From Hafnia alvei (GTDB lineage Bacteria; Pseudomonadota; Gammaproteobacteria; Enterobacterales; Enterobacteriaceae), in NCBI RefSeq assembly GCF_964063325.1, contig NZ_OZ061315.1, forward strand, positions 930,001-994,000: 64,000 nt of DNA. The letters run 5' to 3'. Of the stretch, positions 18,210 through 27,480 are shown in pieces (the stretch's first letter is position 1; each line of letters begins with the position of its first letter). Under the pieces are notes generated by a model. It worked only from the letters and a program-made list of their open reading frames with translations, did not search any database and had not been told where the DNA came from. The translations under genes were made by a program, and so were the position numbers.

Positions 18210-20120
18210 ATGAGCATCACAAGACGTGACTTTCTCAATGGGATGGCAATCACCATTGCAGCGGGATTAACACCGTGGCAGGCACTTCGAGCATCTCCTC
18301 AGGCTTTAACCCAAAGCCTTTACTATCCGCCAACCTTGACCGGTTTACGCGGTAACCATCCGGGATCGTTTGAAGCGGCTCATTTACTGGGGCGTGAAGG
18401 CAAACATTTCGATCCCAAAAGCACGCCGATTGAAGATCGGTTTGATCTGGTGGTCGTCGGTGCAGGGATCAGCGGATTGGCTGCGGCCTGCTTTTGGCAG
18501 CAGCTACATGGTAAAAATCAACGCATTCTGTTGCTCGATAACCATGATGATTTTGGCGGGCATGCCAAGCGCAACGAATTCAACGTTGAAGGTAAAACGA
18601 TACTCGGCTACGGCGGCAGTGAATCTTTCCAGTCGCCGCGTACTAACTTTAGCCCTGTCGCAATGGGGCTGCTGAAAACTCTCAACGTTGATATTGAACA
18701 GATGGCGAAAGATTTCGATCAGAATTTCTATCCTGATATGAAGCTAAGCCGTGGTGTTTATTTCGATCGCAAAAACTTTGGCGTTGATAAAATTGTTAAC
18801 GGCGATCCGGGACGAGCGGTTGCCGATGACATTGCCCCTGAACGCTTAAACGGCCGCGATATCACCGCGTTCATCAGTGATTTTCCGCTAGCCGAATCCG
18901 ATCGTCAGGCGCTGATCGCGCTGCACACGGAACAAAAAGATTATCTGCCTGAACTCAATACCGATGAAAAAGTGGCTTGGTTAGATAGCCATAGCTACAG
19001 CCAATTCCTGCGAGAAAAAGTGGGCCTGAGTGAAATGGCGATCCGCTATTTCCAGCAGCGTACCAATGATTTCCAAGCGGTTGGTATTGACGCTACATCG
19101 TGTAGCGATGCGCGTATTTGCGCATTACCAGGGCTCGATGGCATGAATTTGCCTCCGCTGGACGCCGAGTCGCTGGCCGATCTCGATGAGCCCTACATTT
19201 TCCACTTCCCAGATGGTAACGCGGGTTTGGCCCGCCTGATGGTACGTCATTTAATTCCGGCCGTTGCACCGGGTGACACGATGGAAAGTATCGTATTGGC
19301 GAAGTTTGATTACAGCCAGTTAGATAAACCAGACTCTCTCGTTCGGCTGCGTTTAAACAGTACCGGTGTACATGTCGCGAACGTGAACGAGCAGGGTAAA
19401 CCTTCCGTTGATGTGACGTATCTGACGGGCGACAAACTGCATCGTGTTCGTGCCGGGCAGGTGGTGATGGCGGGATACAACATGATGATCCCATATCTGG
19501 TACCGGAAATGCCTGAAACACAGGCCGCTGCGCTGAAAGAGAACGTGAAATCGCCGCTGGTGTATTCAAAAGTGGTGATCCGCAACTGGCAGCCGTTTGT
19601 AAAACTTGGGGTGCATGAAATCTATTCTCCCGCCGCGCCTTATAGCCGCGTGAAGCTAGATTATCCGGTCAACATGGGCGGCTACCAGCATCCACGCGAT
19701 CCTAACCAACCTATCGGGCTGCATATGGTGTATGTCCCCACGCTGCCGGGCAGCGGTTTAAGCCCGCGTGAACAGTCGCGCAAGGGACGTGCATTGCTCT
19801 TAGGCACACCGTTTGAAGTGCATGAAAAAATGATCCGCGAGCAGCTGCAGGGCATGTTTGGTGAGGCAGGCTTCGATCATCAGCGTGATATTCAAGCCAT
19901 TACGGTTAACCGCTGGTCGCACGGCTACTCTTATTTCTTAAACGGGCTGTTCGATGATGAAAAAGAAGCCGAGCAAATTATTCATACTGCACGCCAGCCG
20001 ATAGGGCGTATTACCATCGCCAACTCGGATTCAGATTGGAGCCCTTACGCGAACTCTGCGGTTGATCAGGCGTGGAGAGCGGTGAACGAGCTAACCGCGA
20101 TGAACAAGGAGAGCGTATGA
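18210..20120 (+). CDS. spdH: Tat-exported FAD enzyme, spermidine dehydrogenase-like (SpdH)
   Basis: A 636-residue flavoprotein. The N-terminus TRRDFLNG is a twin-arginine motif (Arg5-Arg6) followed by a hydrophobic stretch, so it should be exported folded through Tat. A Rossmann FAD-binding motif GAGISG is at 84-89, then LLLDNHDDFGGHAKRNEF. The overall layout (GYGGSESFQSPR, FQAVGIDATSCSDAR, FPDGNAGLARL) is that of the family containing Pseudomonas aeruginosa SpdH, which cleaves spermidine to 1,3-diaminopropane and 4-aminobutanal. I assign it from memory of that family, not from a search. It is tightly coupled to a cytochrome c gene and follows patD, whose substrate would be its product. A different amine as substrate is possible. 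Confidence 0.8.
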   Translation: MSITRRDFLNGMAITIAAGLTPWQALRASPQALTQSLYYPPTLTGLRGNHPGSFEAAHLLGREGKHFDPKSTPIEDRFDLVVVGAGISGLAAACFWQQLHGKNQRILLLDNHDDFGGHAKRNEFNVEGKTILGYGGSESFQSPRTNFSPVAMGLLKTLNVDIEQMAKDFDQNFYPDMKLSRGVYFDRKNFGVDKIVNGDPGRAVADDIAPERLNGRDITAFISDFPLAESDRQALIALHTEQKDYLPELNTDEKVAWLDSHSYSQFLREKVGLSEMAIRYFQQRTNDFQAVGIDATSCSDARICALPGLDGMNLPPLDAESLADLDEPYIFHFPDGNAGLARLMVRHLIPAVAPGDTMESIVLAKFDYSQLDKPDSLVRLRLNSTGVHVANVNEQGKPSVDVTYLTGDKLHRVRAGQVVMAGYNMMIPYLVPEMPETQAAALKENVKSPLVYSKVVIRNWQPFVKLGVHEIYSPAAPYSRVKLDYPVNMGGYQHPRDPNQPIGLHMVYVPTLPGSGLSPREQSRKGRALLLGTPFEVHEKMIREQLQGMFGEAGFDHQRDIQAITVNRWSHGYSYFLNGLFDDEKEAEQIIHTARQPIGRITIANSDSDWSPYANSAVDQAWRAVNELTAMNKESV

Positions 20121-21301
20121 AACCGTTACTGATTTTAACGTTGTTAAGCACCTGTATGGGCGCAAGTGCGATGTCGGCCGGTGAATATGTGGCCAAAGCG
20201 GGCGACTGCTCGGCCTGTCATACCTCTCCTCAAGGACAAGCGCTGGCGGGGGGAATGCGCTTCGCAACGCCGTTGGGCGATATTTACGCTACCAATATTA
20301 CGCCAGATAAAACATACGGCATTGGTAGCTACAGCTTTGATGATTTTGATAAGGCCATGCGCAAAGGGGTGGCGAAAGATGGGCATCACCTCTACCCCGC
20401 GATGCCGTACACCTCTTATGGCAAAATGACGCCTGAGGATATGCGGGCGCTATATGACTACCTGATGACCGAAGTGAAACCGCAGACGGTTGAAAATCAA
20501 AAGAGCGATATTCCATGGCCGCTCTCTATGCGCTGGCCTTTAGGTATCTGGAATTCATTGTTCTTACAAGACGGCATTTACCAGCCACAGCCGGAAAAAG
20601 GCGATGAATGGAATCGCGGCGCCTATCTGGTTCAAGGGGCTGGGCATTGCGGTGCCTGCCATACGCCGCGCGGTTGGGCGATGCAGGAACAAGGTATGGA
20701 TCAGGCCGAGCTACGCTTCTTGAACGGTGCAGAGCTGGATGGTTGGTATGCGCCTTCTTTACGTGGTCTAAACGTCAGCAAAGATGATTTAGTGTCACTG
20801 CTCAAGACAGGCCGCAGCCGCCATGCCGCGCTCAGTGGTCCAATGGGAGAAGTGGTTACACACAGTTCACAATACCTGACAGATAGCGATCTAAAAGGAA
20901 TCGCCACTTACCTGCTCAGCTTGGAAGCCTTACCGAATGACGCTAAGCCGACCAAACCGGCGGCGGGTGCGATGCTGTCTGGGGCTCAAACCTATGCGCG
21001 TTATTGTTCTACTTGCCATACCCCGAAAGGTGAGGGCGTTGATTTCACCATTCCGCGTCTGGCAGGGAACCTCACGGTGAATGCCGATAATCCGCAAACG
21101 CTTATCCGCGTGGTGCTCGACGGCGCGCAAACGCCGGTCACGCAACAGCATATGTCTTATGCGATGCCGGGCTATGGTTGGGCGCTGAATGACCAAGAGG
21201 CCGCTGATTTGATGAGTTATCTGCGCGGCAGCTGGGGAAATAAAGCAGAGCCCGTTACGGCTGAACAGGTAGGGAAAGTGCGGGCTGAAATTAAGAAGTA
21301 G
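20117..21301 (+). CDS. Three-haem cytochrome c, probable electron acceptor of the SpdH-like enzyme
   Basis: A 394-residue secreted c-type cytochrome. The signal peptide ends near GASA (about residue 18). Three CxxCH haem sites are at Cys31-His35, Cys178-His182 and Cys297-His301, the layout of cytochrome subunits of periplasmic membrane-associated dehydrogenases (AdhB / gluconate dehydrogenase type). The frame is open upstream to 20072, but the ATG at 20117 overlaps the spdH stop as ATGA, has AAGGAGAG 4 bases ahead and starts the signal peptide. Translational coupling with the flavoenzyme supports a shared complex passing electrons to the respiratory chain. No membrane anchor is evident at the C-terminus. 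Confidence 0.9.
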   Translation: MKPLLILTLLSTCMGASAMSAGEYVAKAGDCSACHTSPQGQALAGGMRFATPLGDIYATNITPDKTYGIGSYSFDDFDKAMRKGVAKDGHHLYPAMPYTSYGKMTPEDMRALYDYLMTEVKPQTVENQKSDIPWPLSMRWPLGIWNSLFLQDGIYQPQPEKGDEWNRGAYLVQGAGHCGACHTPRGWAMQEQGMDQAELRFLNGAELDGWYAPSLRGLNVSKDDLVSLLKTGRSRHAALSGPMGEVVTHSSQYLTDSDLKGIATYLLSLEALPNDAKPTKPAAGAMLSGAQTYARYCSTCHTPKGEGVDFTIPRLAGNLTVNADNPQTLIRVVLDGAQTPVTQQHMSYAMPGYGWALNDQEAADLMSYLRGSWGNKAEPVTAEQVGKVRAEIKK

Positions 21302-21322
21302 TATTGGTCTAATACGCTATAA

Positions 21323-21345
21323 CCCTCCCCCTTCGACGGGGAGGG
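21323..21345. repeat. CCCTCCCC-type repeat, copy 2; possible terminator of the polyamine block
   Basis: CCCTCCCC-CTTCGAC-GGGGAGGG is an 8-bp perfect stem 21 bp after the cytochrome gene, between convergent genes. It belongs to the same repeat family as 18062-18096 and 44615-44720. No T-run follows. Confidence 0.6.
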
Positions 21346-21382
21346 AATCGATTTGGTAAGAAAAATTAAACTAGCCGAATGT

Positions 21383-22582
21383 TCAAACCCCTTCCAACGC
21401 CTTCTCGGCATATAAATACCCAATCCCCATAATTTGCTGTGGCCGGGTCAGTTGGCCAAAGCCGATGCGGGTGGCGTTTGTCATATTCGGATCGGCGGGA
21501 TCAAAAGGATTAAACCCCGTTTGACGCATAATGGCACTGAGCCAACGATCGCCAAAGCCGCAGCTGCGACCGTAGAAATAGATCCGGTTGATATTCAAAA
21601 TATTCAGAAAGTTATACAGGCTGAGGCCAATGGCGCTTGCCGCGCTATCCACCCATGATTGCACCTGCAGATCGCCTTGCTGGTAACGCTCAATGAGGTG
21701 TTTGCTGCTGAGTGAATCCCAATCGGTTTGAATGCTGCTGTGTGGCTGAGATTTCAGCCAAATGCGCGCGCGTTTTTTTAGCGCAGAAAGCGAGGCGACG
21801 GTCTCCAAGCAGCCGTAGCGGCCACAGTCACAGGCCACGCCGTCGGGATTTACGATGGTATGCCCGATTTGTCCGCTGCCGTATAAGCTACCGCGATAAA
21901 TCTGCTGGTTAATCACAAATGACGAACCAATCCCATAATCCACATTGATAACGCAAAAATCTTGCTGATTATCCGTATTTTGCCATTTCTCCGCCAACGC
22001 GAGCATCACGCAGTCATTGTCGAGCAAAACGCGAGTTTTCAGCTTTTCCTCTAGTAGATATTTCATTTCAATATGCTCTTTCCATGGTGCCTGCGGCATA
22101 TTTTGTGAAACGCCGGTGACAGGATCGACCTGACCGTGAACGGCCAGTGCCAACTGGATGGTGCGCTGTGGGTAAAGCTTTCTCTGCTGGTAATAGACCT
22201 GTTCAATGGCCGTCAGTAGATCTTGAGGGTGGGGCGCTGAAACGGCGGTAAATTGATATTCACCCAAGGGCAAAATCTGGCTGTTGACGAGCTGACTCTC
22301 AATACAGTTTGGCGTTATGTTCATACATAAAATAAGGGCATTACCCGCGGGGATCTGATAGCACCCACCGCTTAATCCGCGGTTGCTGAGCATGCGATCT
22401 GAGTGCTCTATTTTCCCTTCATCCAGCAGCTCTTCCAGTATTTTTCCAATCGCCGGAATGGATAACCCCGTTTGCTGCGCCAGCATCGATTTGCTGGCGT
22501 GCTTATAGCGGTAGATCAACGCCATCAATATCCGCTTATTGAGATGACGCACCCGCTGATTATTCAATCCCAGATCAAACAT
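21383..22582 (-). CDS. ROK-family transcriptional repressor of the adjacent sugar locus
   Basis: A 399-residue ROK-type regulator related to Mlc/NagC. The N-terminus carries a winged helix-turn-helix (ILMALIYRYKHASKSMLAQQTGLSIP split across about residues 18-45). The ROK sugar-kinase-like domain has the zinc motif CDCGRYGCLE after GHTIVNPDG. The frame is open to 22663, but the ATG at 22582 is preceded by GGAG at 9 bases and gives the normal N-terminus. It is divergent from the DUF5107 gene, with a perfect palindrome between them. ROK regulators usually respond to a sugar or sugar phosphate, here unknown. Confidence 0.88.
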   Translation of the reverse strand: MFDLGLNNQRVRHLNKRILMALIYRYKHASKSMLAQQTGLSIPAIGKILEELLDEGKIEHSDRMLSNRGLSGGCYQIPAGNALILCMNITPNCIESQLVNSQILPLGEYQFTAVSAPHPQDLLTAIEQVYYQQRKLYPQRTIQLALAVHGQVDPVTGVSQNMPQAPWKEHIEMKYLLEEKLKTRVLLDNDCVMLALAEKWQNTDNQQDFCVINVDYGIGSSFVINQQIYRGSLYGSGQIGHTIVNPDGVACDCGRYGCLETVASLSALKKRARIWLKSQPHSSIQTDWDSLSSKHLIERYQQGDLQVQSWVDSAASAIGLSLYNFLNILNINRIYFYGRSCGFGDRWLSAIMRQTGFNPFDPADPNMTNATRIGFGQLTRPQQIMGIGYLYAEKALEGV

Positions 22583-22609
22583 TTCACTTAACTCCGTTAA
22601 CTGTATTGC

Positions 22610-22624
22610 GTGAGCGTTGCTCAC
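22610..22624. promoter_or_regulatory. Candidate operator of the ROK regulator
   Basis: GTGAGC-GTT-GCTCAC is a perfect 15-bp palindrome in the divergent gap, 28 bp before the ROK start. A further half-site, GCTCAC, occurs 15 bases later at 22639-22644. The position suits autoregulation and control of the sugar genes. Confidence 0.5.
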
Positions 22625-22698
22625 AACGGAAAAGAATCGCTCACATACACTGCAAACATACATCAGTTCACTGTCATTTTTTTACTGGAGATGCGGAA

Positions 22699-25600
22699 AT
22701 GTACGGCGACGTCAAAGTTTGGCAAGAAAGTGTGACCTTACCGACCTATCGCACCGGAGCGGAAGATCCCAACCCGATGTTTTTAGAAAAGCGGGTTTAT
22801 CAAGGATCGTCTGGCGCGGTCTATCCCTATGGCGTGATCGATACGTTAACCGGTGAATGTGAAGATCGTCAGTATCAGGCCGTATGGCTGGAAAATGATT
22901 TCATTCGCGTTATGTTGCTGCCTGAACTCGGGGGACGAATTCATCGAGCCTACGACAAAGTGATGCAGCGTGATTTTGTGTATTACAACGAAGTCATTAA
23001 ACCTGCGCTGGTGGGATTGGTTGGGCCATGGATCTCTGGCGGAATTGAATTTAACTGGCCGCAGCATCATCGTCCAACCACGTTTATGCCGGTGGATGTG
23101 ACGATTAGCCAACAGGACGACGGCAGTAAAACGGTTTGGCTGGGAGAGGTTGAGCCGATGCGTGGTTTACAGGTTATGACCGGTTTTACGCTGTATCCAC
23201 AAAAAGCGTTGATCGAAATTAAGGGCAAAGTTTTCAACGGTAACGCCACGCCGCGTCATTTCCTGTGGTGGGCAAACCCTGCGGTGAAAGGCGGCGACGA
23301 TCACCAAAGCGTGTTCCCGCCCGATGTCACGGCGGTGTATGACCACGGCAAGCGTGATGTTTCGGCTTTCCCTATTGCAACCGGCACCTACTATAAAGTG
23401 GATTACTCCGCTGGCGTTGATATTTCCCGCTACAAGAATATTCCCGTGCCGACGTCATATATGGCTGATAAGTCAGATTACGATTTTGTTGGTGCTTATC
23501 ATCACGGTGAGCAAGGCGGTCTGCTGCATATCGCCGATCACCACGTTTCCCCAGGTAAAAAGCAGTGGACGTGGGGCAACTGCGATTTTGGCCTTGCGTG
23601 GGATCGCAACTTAACCGATCACAACGGTCCTTACATTGAGCTGATGACGGGCGTATTCACCGATAACCAGCCGGACTTTACCTGGCTTGCGCCTTACGAA
23701 GAAAAGGTGTTTGTGCAGAACTTTCTGCCATACAGCAAGCTAGGAACCTTGCAGAATGCCAATACGCAGGCAGCGATTAAGCTTGAGCGTATAAACGGGG
23801 AATTACAGCTTGGTCTATACGCCATTGCTCCGTTGAACGATGTATCGCTAGTGGTGAAAGGCGAAGGCGAGGAAATTTTCCGCCAACCGCTTTCTCTTCA
23901 ACCGGCTCAAGCATGGCTGCACGCGTTGCCTGTTAGTTCACCGCAGCGCTTAACGCTTTTGTTGCTGGATCGCGATGGCTGCGAAATTATCAGCTATCTC
24001 GAGCATATCCCTGAAGAAACCCCACTGCCTCAGGCGGCGACTGCGCCACAAAAACCAGAGCAAATCACCAATACCGATGAGCTTTATTTTATCGGCCAAC
24101 ATCTTGAGCAATATCTCCACGCCAGCCGTTCAGCCTTTGATTATTACCGCCGTGCATTGGATATCGATCCTCTCGATTATCGCTGTAACGTTGCGCTGGC
24201 AACGCTTGAGTTTAACCGCGCTGATTTTGAGCTGGCGGCAAGTCATGCCAATACCGCTCTGCAACGTGCGCAGCGCTGGAATAAAAATCCGCAGTGCGGT
24301 CAGGCAAGCATGCTGCTGGGTTCTGCCCGCGAAAAGCTAGGGCAAGAAACACAGGCCTATGATGACTATTTCAAAGCCACGTGGAGTGGAAATTGCCGCG
24401 ATGCGGCGTTTTATGCTTTGGCACGCTTAGCGTTGCGAAAAGGCGATGCGGAACAAGCCCTGACGTTTATCAATCAGAGCCTGAATTTCAACGGCGCAAA
24501 CAATTTAGCCATGGGGTTAAAGGCACTGGTTTTACAGCAGTTGGGAGAGACCAAACAGGCGCTTGAATATGTCACTTCTCAGTTGACCCACTATCCGTTG
24601 AGCTATGTCTTGCTGTATGCGCAGTCGGTTTTGAACGGCGACGCGAGCGCATTGACTCAGGTTGCGGGAGCGCGAGGAGTCAACGCCTGCGTGTTAGCAG
24701 GATGGCTGGTGGGATTAGGCCGAGAAAAAGAAGCTTTGGCGCTGCTGAAACTTTTGAACAGCCAAGAGTCGCTCCCGCTGCTGTATCGTGCGGCATTAAC
24801 TCAGGACGCAAGCGAGCGAAGCCACTGTTTACAGCTGGCGCGTGAGAACTTTGCGCTTAAAGTCCGCTTCCCTAACACCTTGGATGATATTGCTGTTTTA
24901 CAACGCCTTCCTCAAGACGGTTTTGCTCAATATCTCCTGGGCTGTTTCTTCTACAGCAAGCGTAGTTATGCCCGCGCCGAATCCTGTTGGCTGTTTGCAT
25001 TAAGGCAGATGCCAGATTTTGCCGCGCTGCACCGCGTGCTTGGGATTTATGCATTTAACAAGCAGGGCAATTTGGGTCAAGCCGCGGAGTATTTCCAGCG
25101 TGCGCTTGACCTTGAGCCTGAAAATCCACGCCTGTTGTTTGAGTTCAGCTATCTGCAAAAACTAACGGCGGTTCCAACCGTACAGCGCCTGCAACTGCTG
25201 GACGATCGCCGCGATGTGGCGCTTAAACGTGACGATCTCACCGCTGAGCTGCTCAGTCTTTATCACATTCACCATAAAGTGGATGCGGCCGCTGAAATTC
25301 TGTGGCGCCGCCAATTCCATCCATGGGAAGGCGGCGAAGGCAAAGTCACAGGGCAGTTTTTAATTAACCATCAGCGCCGTGCGTTGGCGTTGATGCAGGA
25401 GCGCCATTACGCCGAAGCCTACGACGTGCTACGTCAGTCGCTTAGCTATCCCTCCAACCTCGGCGAAGGGCGTTTGGTGGGACAAAGCGACAACGACATC
25501 TGGTTCTTAATGGCTATTTGCGCCGAGAAAATGGGTGAAAAAGAGCAGTCTCAATCTGCGTTACAGCACGCACTGCAGGGCGGTTCTGCGCTGAGTGCGG

Positions 25601-25968
25601 GACGTTACTACAACGATCAGCCTGTTGATTATCTGTTTTACCAAGCGATGGCGGCTGCGCGTTTGGGTGAGCGAGAGCAGGCTCAGCAGCAGTTCCAATC
25701 CATGGTCGATTGGGCTAAACAGCATAGAAATGATTTATCAGAACCTGATTTCTTCGCCGTTTCTCTGCCTGACCTGATTGTTCTAGATGCATCGGCGCAG
25801 GAACAGCATAGCCAACACTGCTTGTGGGTTGAGGCATTAGGGCATTTAGGGCTGAGCGATGAAGCGAGCTTTATACGCCTCACCGATGAGCTGTTAAAAC
25901 GCAATCCGGCTCATGATAAAGCGCATTTGTTATGTCTAGCAGTACAACACGGCATCTTTAATCACTAA
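22699..25968 (+). CDS. DUF5107 domain protein with tetratricopeptide repeats
   Basis: A 1089-residue protein without a signal peptide or membrane segment. The first ~370 residues (from VTLPTYRTGAEDPNP through GGRIHRAYDK and ISGGIEFNWPQHHRP) match the DUF5107 pattern, a beta-rich region resembling galactose mutarotase-like folds. From about residue 460 the rest is helical with TPR-like units (YYRRALDIDPLDYRC, EYFQRALDLEPENPRLL). The frame is open to 22606, but the ATG at 22699 has CTGGAG 8 bases upstream and starts the conserved region. It heads an operon with a sugar porter and an aldose epimerase under a divergent ROK regulator, which suggests a role in handling a carbohydrate. The biochemical function is unknown. 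Confidence 0.85.
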   Translation: MYGDVKVWQESVTLPTYRTGAEDPNPMFLEKRVYQGSSGAVYPYGVIDTLTGECEDRQYQAVWLENDFIRVMLLPELGGRIHRAYDKVMQRDFVYYNEVIKPALVGLVGPWISGGIEFNWPQHHRPTTFMPVDVTISQQDDGSKTVWLGEVEPMRGLQVMTGFTLYPQKALIEIKGKVFNGNATPRHFLWWANPAVKGGDDHQSVFPPDVTAVYDHGKRDVSAFPIATGTYYKVDYSAGVDISRYKNIPVPTSYMADKSDYDFVGAYHHGEQGGLLHIADHHVSPGKKQWTWGNCDFGLAWDRNLTDHNGPYIELMTGVFTDNQPDFTWLAPYEEKVFVQNFLPYSKLGTLQNANTQAAIKLERINGELQLGLYAIAPLNDVSLVVKGEGEEIFRQPLSLQPAQAWLHALPVSSPQRLTLLLLDRDGCEIISYLEHIPEETPLPQAATAPQKPEQITNTDELYFIGQHLEQYLHASRSAFDYYRRALDIDPLDYRCNVALATLEFNRADFELAASHANTALQRAQRWNKNPQCGQASMLLGSAREKLGQETQAYDDYFKATWSGNCRDAAFYALARLALRKGDAEQALTFINQSLNFNGANNLAMGLKALVLQQLGETKQALEYVTSQLTHYPLSYVLLYAQSVLNGDASALTQVAGARGVNACVLAGWLVGLGREKEALALLKLLNSQESLPLLYRAALTQDASERSHCLQLARENFALKVRFPNTLDDIAVLQRLPQDGFAQYLLGCFFYSKRSYARAESCWLFALRQMPDFAALHRVLGIYAFNKQGNLGQAAEYFQRALDLEPENPRLLFEFSYLQKLTAVPTVQRLQLLDDRRDVALKRDDLTAELLSLYHIHHKVDAAAEILWRRQFHPWEGGEGKVTGQFLINHQRRALALMQERHYAEAYDVLRQSLSYPSNLGEGRLVGQSDNDIWFLMAICAEKMGEKEQSQSALQHALQGGSALSAGRYYNDQPVDYLFYQAMAAARLGEREQAQQQFQSMVDWAKQHRNDLSEPDFFAVSLPDLIVLDASAQEQHSQHCLWVEALGHLGLSDEASFIRLTDELLKRNPAHDKAHLLCLAVQHGIFNH

Positions 25969-25992
25969 GCCACAACGGGCCACGGTTGTGGC
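25969..25992 (+). promoter_or_regulatory. Intercistronic hairpin after the DUF5107 gene
   Basis: GCCACAAC / GTTGTGGC is an 8-bp perfect stem starting directly after the stop codon. It lacks a T-run, so it more likely protects the upstream mRNA or lowers downstream expression than terminates fully. The sugar-porter gene follows 57 bp later. Confidence 0.45.
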
Positions 25993-26049
25993 CCACATTT
26001 CTATGACTGCGTAAACCTCTGTCCTACAAGGTTAAAATAAGGTGAAAAA

Positions 26050-27480
26050 ATGAAAACCACGCAGAACCATCTCAATATGTCTTACGTCTGGATGATATGT
26101 CTGGTCGCGGCCTGTGGCGGGTTACTTTTTGGCTATGACTGGGTGGTTATTGGCGGTGCTAAACCCTTTTATGAAGCCTATTTTGGGATCACCGATCCGG
26201 CTCAGTCAGGATGGGCGATGAGCTCCGCATTGGCGGGCTGTGTTTTTGGTGCTTTGATTTCTGGCTGGTGCGCCGATCGCTTTGGTCGCAAGCTGCCGCT
26301 GATAATTTCAGCCATTCTATTCTCTGCGTCTGCGTGGGGAACGGCGGTGGCAACGCACTTTGATTGGTTCGTGTTTTACCGCATCGTTGGCGGCGTAGGC
26401 ATTGGTCTTGCTTCCGCGCTGAGCCCAATGTATATCGCTGAAGTGAGTCCGGCCGAAAAACGGGGCAAATTTGTAGCCATCAACCAGCTGACGATCGTTA
26501 TTGGCGTTTTGGCCGCTCAGTTGGTTAACCTGATGATCGCTGAACCGGTTGCCAGCTCGGCAACCATGCAGGACATTCTGCAAAGCTGGAATGGACAAGT
26601 TGGCTGGCGCTGGATGTTTGGCGCAGAGCTGATTCCGGCGGTGCTGTTTTTATTCCTGATGTTCTTGGTACCAGATTCCCCGCGCTGGTTGGCGAAGGCC
26701 GGTAAACAGGACAAAGCGGAACGCATGCTGCGGCGTATCGGTAGTGCCGAATATGCGCGAGAAACGATGGCTGATATTCGTGAAACGCTTGGCGAAAATA
26801 CGCAGAAAGTGGCGGCAAGTGAGCTCCTGAATCCACGTGTTAGGCCGATTATCGTGATTGGGATCGTGCTGGCGGTTTTCCAGCAGTGGTGCGGGATCAA
26901 CGTGATCTTTAACTATGCGCAGGAGATCTTTGCTTCAGCCGGTTTCGATATCAACAGCACGCTTAAATCGATAGTGGCTACCGGGTTGATTAATCTGATC
27001 TTTACCATTATTGCCTTACCGCTGGTGGATAAGCTGGGGCGTCGCAAATTAATGCTGCTGGGAGCCGCAGGCCTGACCATCATCTATGTGCTGATTGCCG
27101 GTGCTTATGCGCTGGGCATTATGGGATTGCCTGTTTTGCTGCTGGTGCTTGCTGCGATTGCGATTTATGCCCTGACGCTTGCGCCGGTGACGTGGGTGTT
27201 GCTGTCTGAAATCTTCCCTAACCGCGTGCGCGGTATGGCGATGTCGGTTGGGACTTTGGCGCTGTGGATTGCCTGTTTCTTACTGACTTACACTTTCCCG
27301 CTGTTGAATGCGAATTTGGGGGCATCGGGGAGTTTCTTACTTTATGGCATCATCTGTGCGCTCGGGTTTGTGTTTGTATTACGCAGCGTGCCTGAAACCA
27401 AAGGTGTTACGCTGGAAGCGCTAGAACATCAGTTGGCGGGGAGTACCAAACCCGTTGAATCAAGCGTGAAACAAGCATGA
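26050..27480 (+). CDS. Sugar porter, major facilitator superfamily (XylE/GLUT type)
   Basis: A 476-residue inner-membrane transporter with 12 predicted membrane helices. Sugar-porter signatures are all present: GLLFGYDWVVIGG in helix 1, DRFGRK after helix 2, the R-G-RG loop (AEKRGKF), PDSPRWL before the central loop, QQWCGIN in helix 7, DKLGRRK, and PETKG at the C-terminus. These indicate a proton-coupled sugar importer, with the sugar unidentified. GGTTAAAATAAGGTG before the ATG includes a usable ribosome-binding site. Its stop overlaps the epimerase start as ATGA, so the two are translationally coupled. Confidence 0.92.
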   Translation: MKTTQNHLNMSYVWMICLVAACGGLLFGYDWVVIGGAKPFYEAYFGITDPAQSGWAMSSALAGCVFGALISGWCADRFGRKLPLIISAILFSASAWGTAVATHFDWFVFYRIVGGVGIGLASALSPMYIAEVSPAEKRGKFVAINQLTIVIGVLAAQLVNLMIAEPVASSATMQDILQSWNGQVGWRWMFGAELIPAVLFLFLMFLVPDSPRWLAKAGKQDKAERMLRRIGSAEYARETMADIRETLGENTQKVAASELLNPRVRPIIVIGIVLAVFQQWCGINVIFNYAQEIFASAGFDINSTLKSIVATGLINLIFTIIALPLVDKLGRRKLMLLGAAGLTIIYVLIAGAYALGIMGLPVLLLVLAAIAIYALTLAPVTWVLLSEIFPNRVRGMAMSVGTLALWIACFLLTYTFPLLNANLGASGSFLLYGIICALGFVFVLRSVPETKGVTLEALEHQLAGSTKPVESSVKQA

